From: Crocinitomix sp.
GTDB lineage: Bacteria > Bacteroidota > Bacteroidia > Flavobacteriales_D > Crocinitomicaceae
Length of the DNA stretch: 33,170 nucleotides
NCBI GenBank assembly: GCA_030836155.1
Contig: JAURQI010000110.1
Coordinates: 1-33,170, forward strand
Direction: 5' to 3'
Below are positions 33,034 to 33,170 of this stretch, piece by piece. A program made the position numbers and the translations under genes. The notes beneath the pieces were generated by a model. The model ran no database searches, was not told where the DNA came from, and saw only the letters and a program-made list of their open reading frames with translations. Numbering within the stretch: position 1 is the first letter of the stretch; every line of letters begins with the position of its first letter.

Positions 33034-33170
33034 ATGAGTGTCATAAGAACAGAAAACTTATTCAAAATATATACCCAAGGGGATTTTGAAATAAAAGCAT
33101 TAAATGATGTTTCAATCAAAATCGACAAAGGTGAATTTACAGCCATAGTTGGTCCATCCGGCTCAGGTAA
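33034..33170 (+). CDS. ABC transporter ATP-binding protein (partial, LolD/MacB type)
   Basis: Only the first 45 codons are in the window; the gene runs off the right edge. Translation gives MSVIRTENLFKIYTQG, then IKALNDVSIKIDKGEFTAIV and the start of the Walker A motif GPSGSG. This is the standard opening of LolD/FtsE/MacB-type ATPases, in which the motif completes as GPSGSGKST. It starts 18 nt after the second permease and would supply ATP hydrolysis for the pair. Confidence 0.93.
   Translation, partial: MSVIRTENLFKIYTQGDFEIKALNDVSIKIDKGEFTAIVGPSGSG

Overview
The window reads as a chromosomal segment of a Bacteroidota bacterium, most likely a Flavobacteriales-type organism. Four things support this: a secreted protein gene ending in a type IX secretion sorting domain, exact TAnnTTTG promoter boxes about 25-45 nt upstream of several starts, few Shine-Dalgarno sequences, and a DnaG whose zinc-finger ligands are mostly lost. 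The sequence is AT-rich by eye, gene-dense and mainly housekeeping. I see no phage, IS element, tRNA, rRNA or CRISPR array.

Positions 1-7.5 kb hold an aldehyde dehydrogenase resembling the 2-aminomuconate semialdehyde type, a translationally coupled pair of GT4-like glycosyltransferases (-), SppA (+), and a coupled SprT-like metalloprotein plus GDP-mannose pyrophosphorylase pair (-). ManC and the glycosyltransferases could serve the same surface-glycan chemistry, but that is inference.

Positions 7.5-8.8 kb hold a broken gene for a secreted protein with three 90-residue, almost Lys/Arg-free, Cys-rich PKD-like repeats and a type IX sorting tail. It carries one frameshift and one in-frame amber codon.

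Positions 8.8-16.8 kb run on the plus strand: dnaG, an MscS channel, a membrane-anchored glutamate-synthase-like FMN protein and polA. A 23-bp perfect-stem bidirectional terminator closes this block and the convergent lipoprotein gene.

Positions 17.4-26.0 kb hold a tandem pair of paralogous membrane-bound metallophosphoesterases, an NTF2/SnoaL-like protein overlapping an orphan protein, and a tight cluster of four: a metzincin-like secreted zinc protease, a 122-aa orphan, an HI0933-type flavoprotein and a Qnr/MfpA-like pentapeptide-repeat protein. A 550-bp gene-free stretch follows, full of short degenerate repeats.

Positions 26.5-33.2 kb hold a signal-peptide orphan (-), recJ (+), and a TetR-led operon with a 22-bp operator-like palindrome at the tetR start. 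The operon continues with a LolA-like periplasmic protein, two FtsX/LolC-type permeases and the start of an ABC ATPase cut by the window edge. This is the most system-like locus present: a TetR-controlled export module related to Lol/MacB that carries its own LolA-like partner. I did not find anything I can defend as a wholly new type of system.
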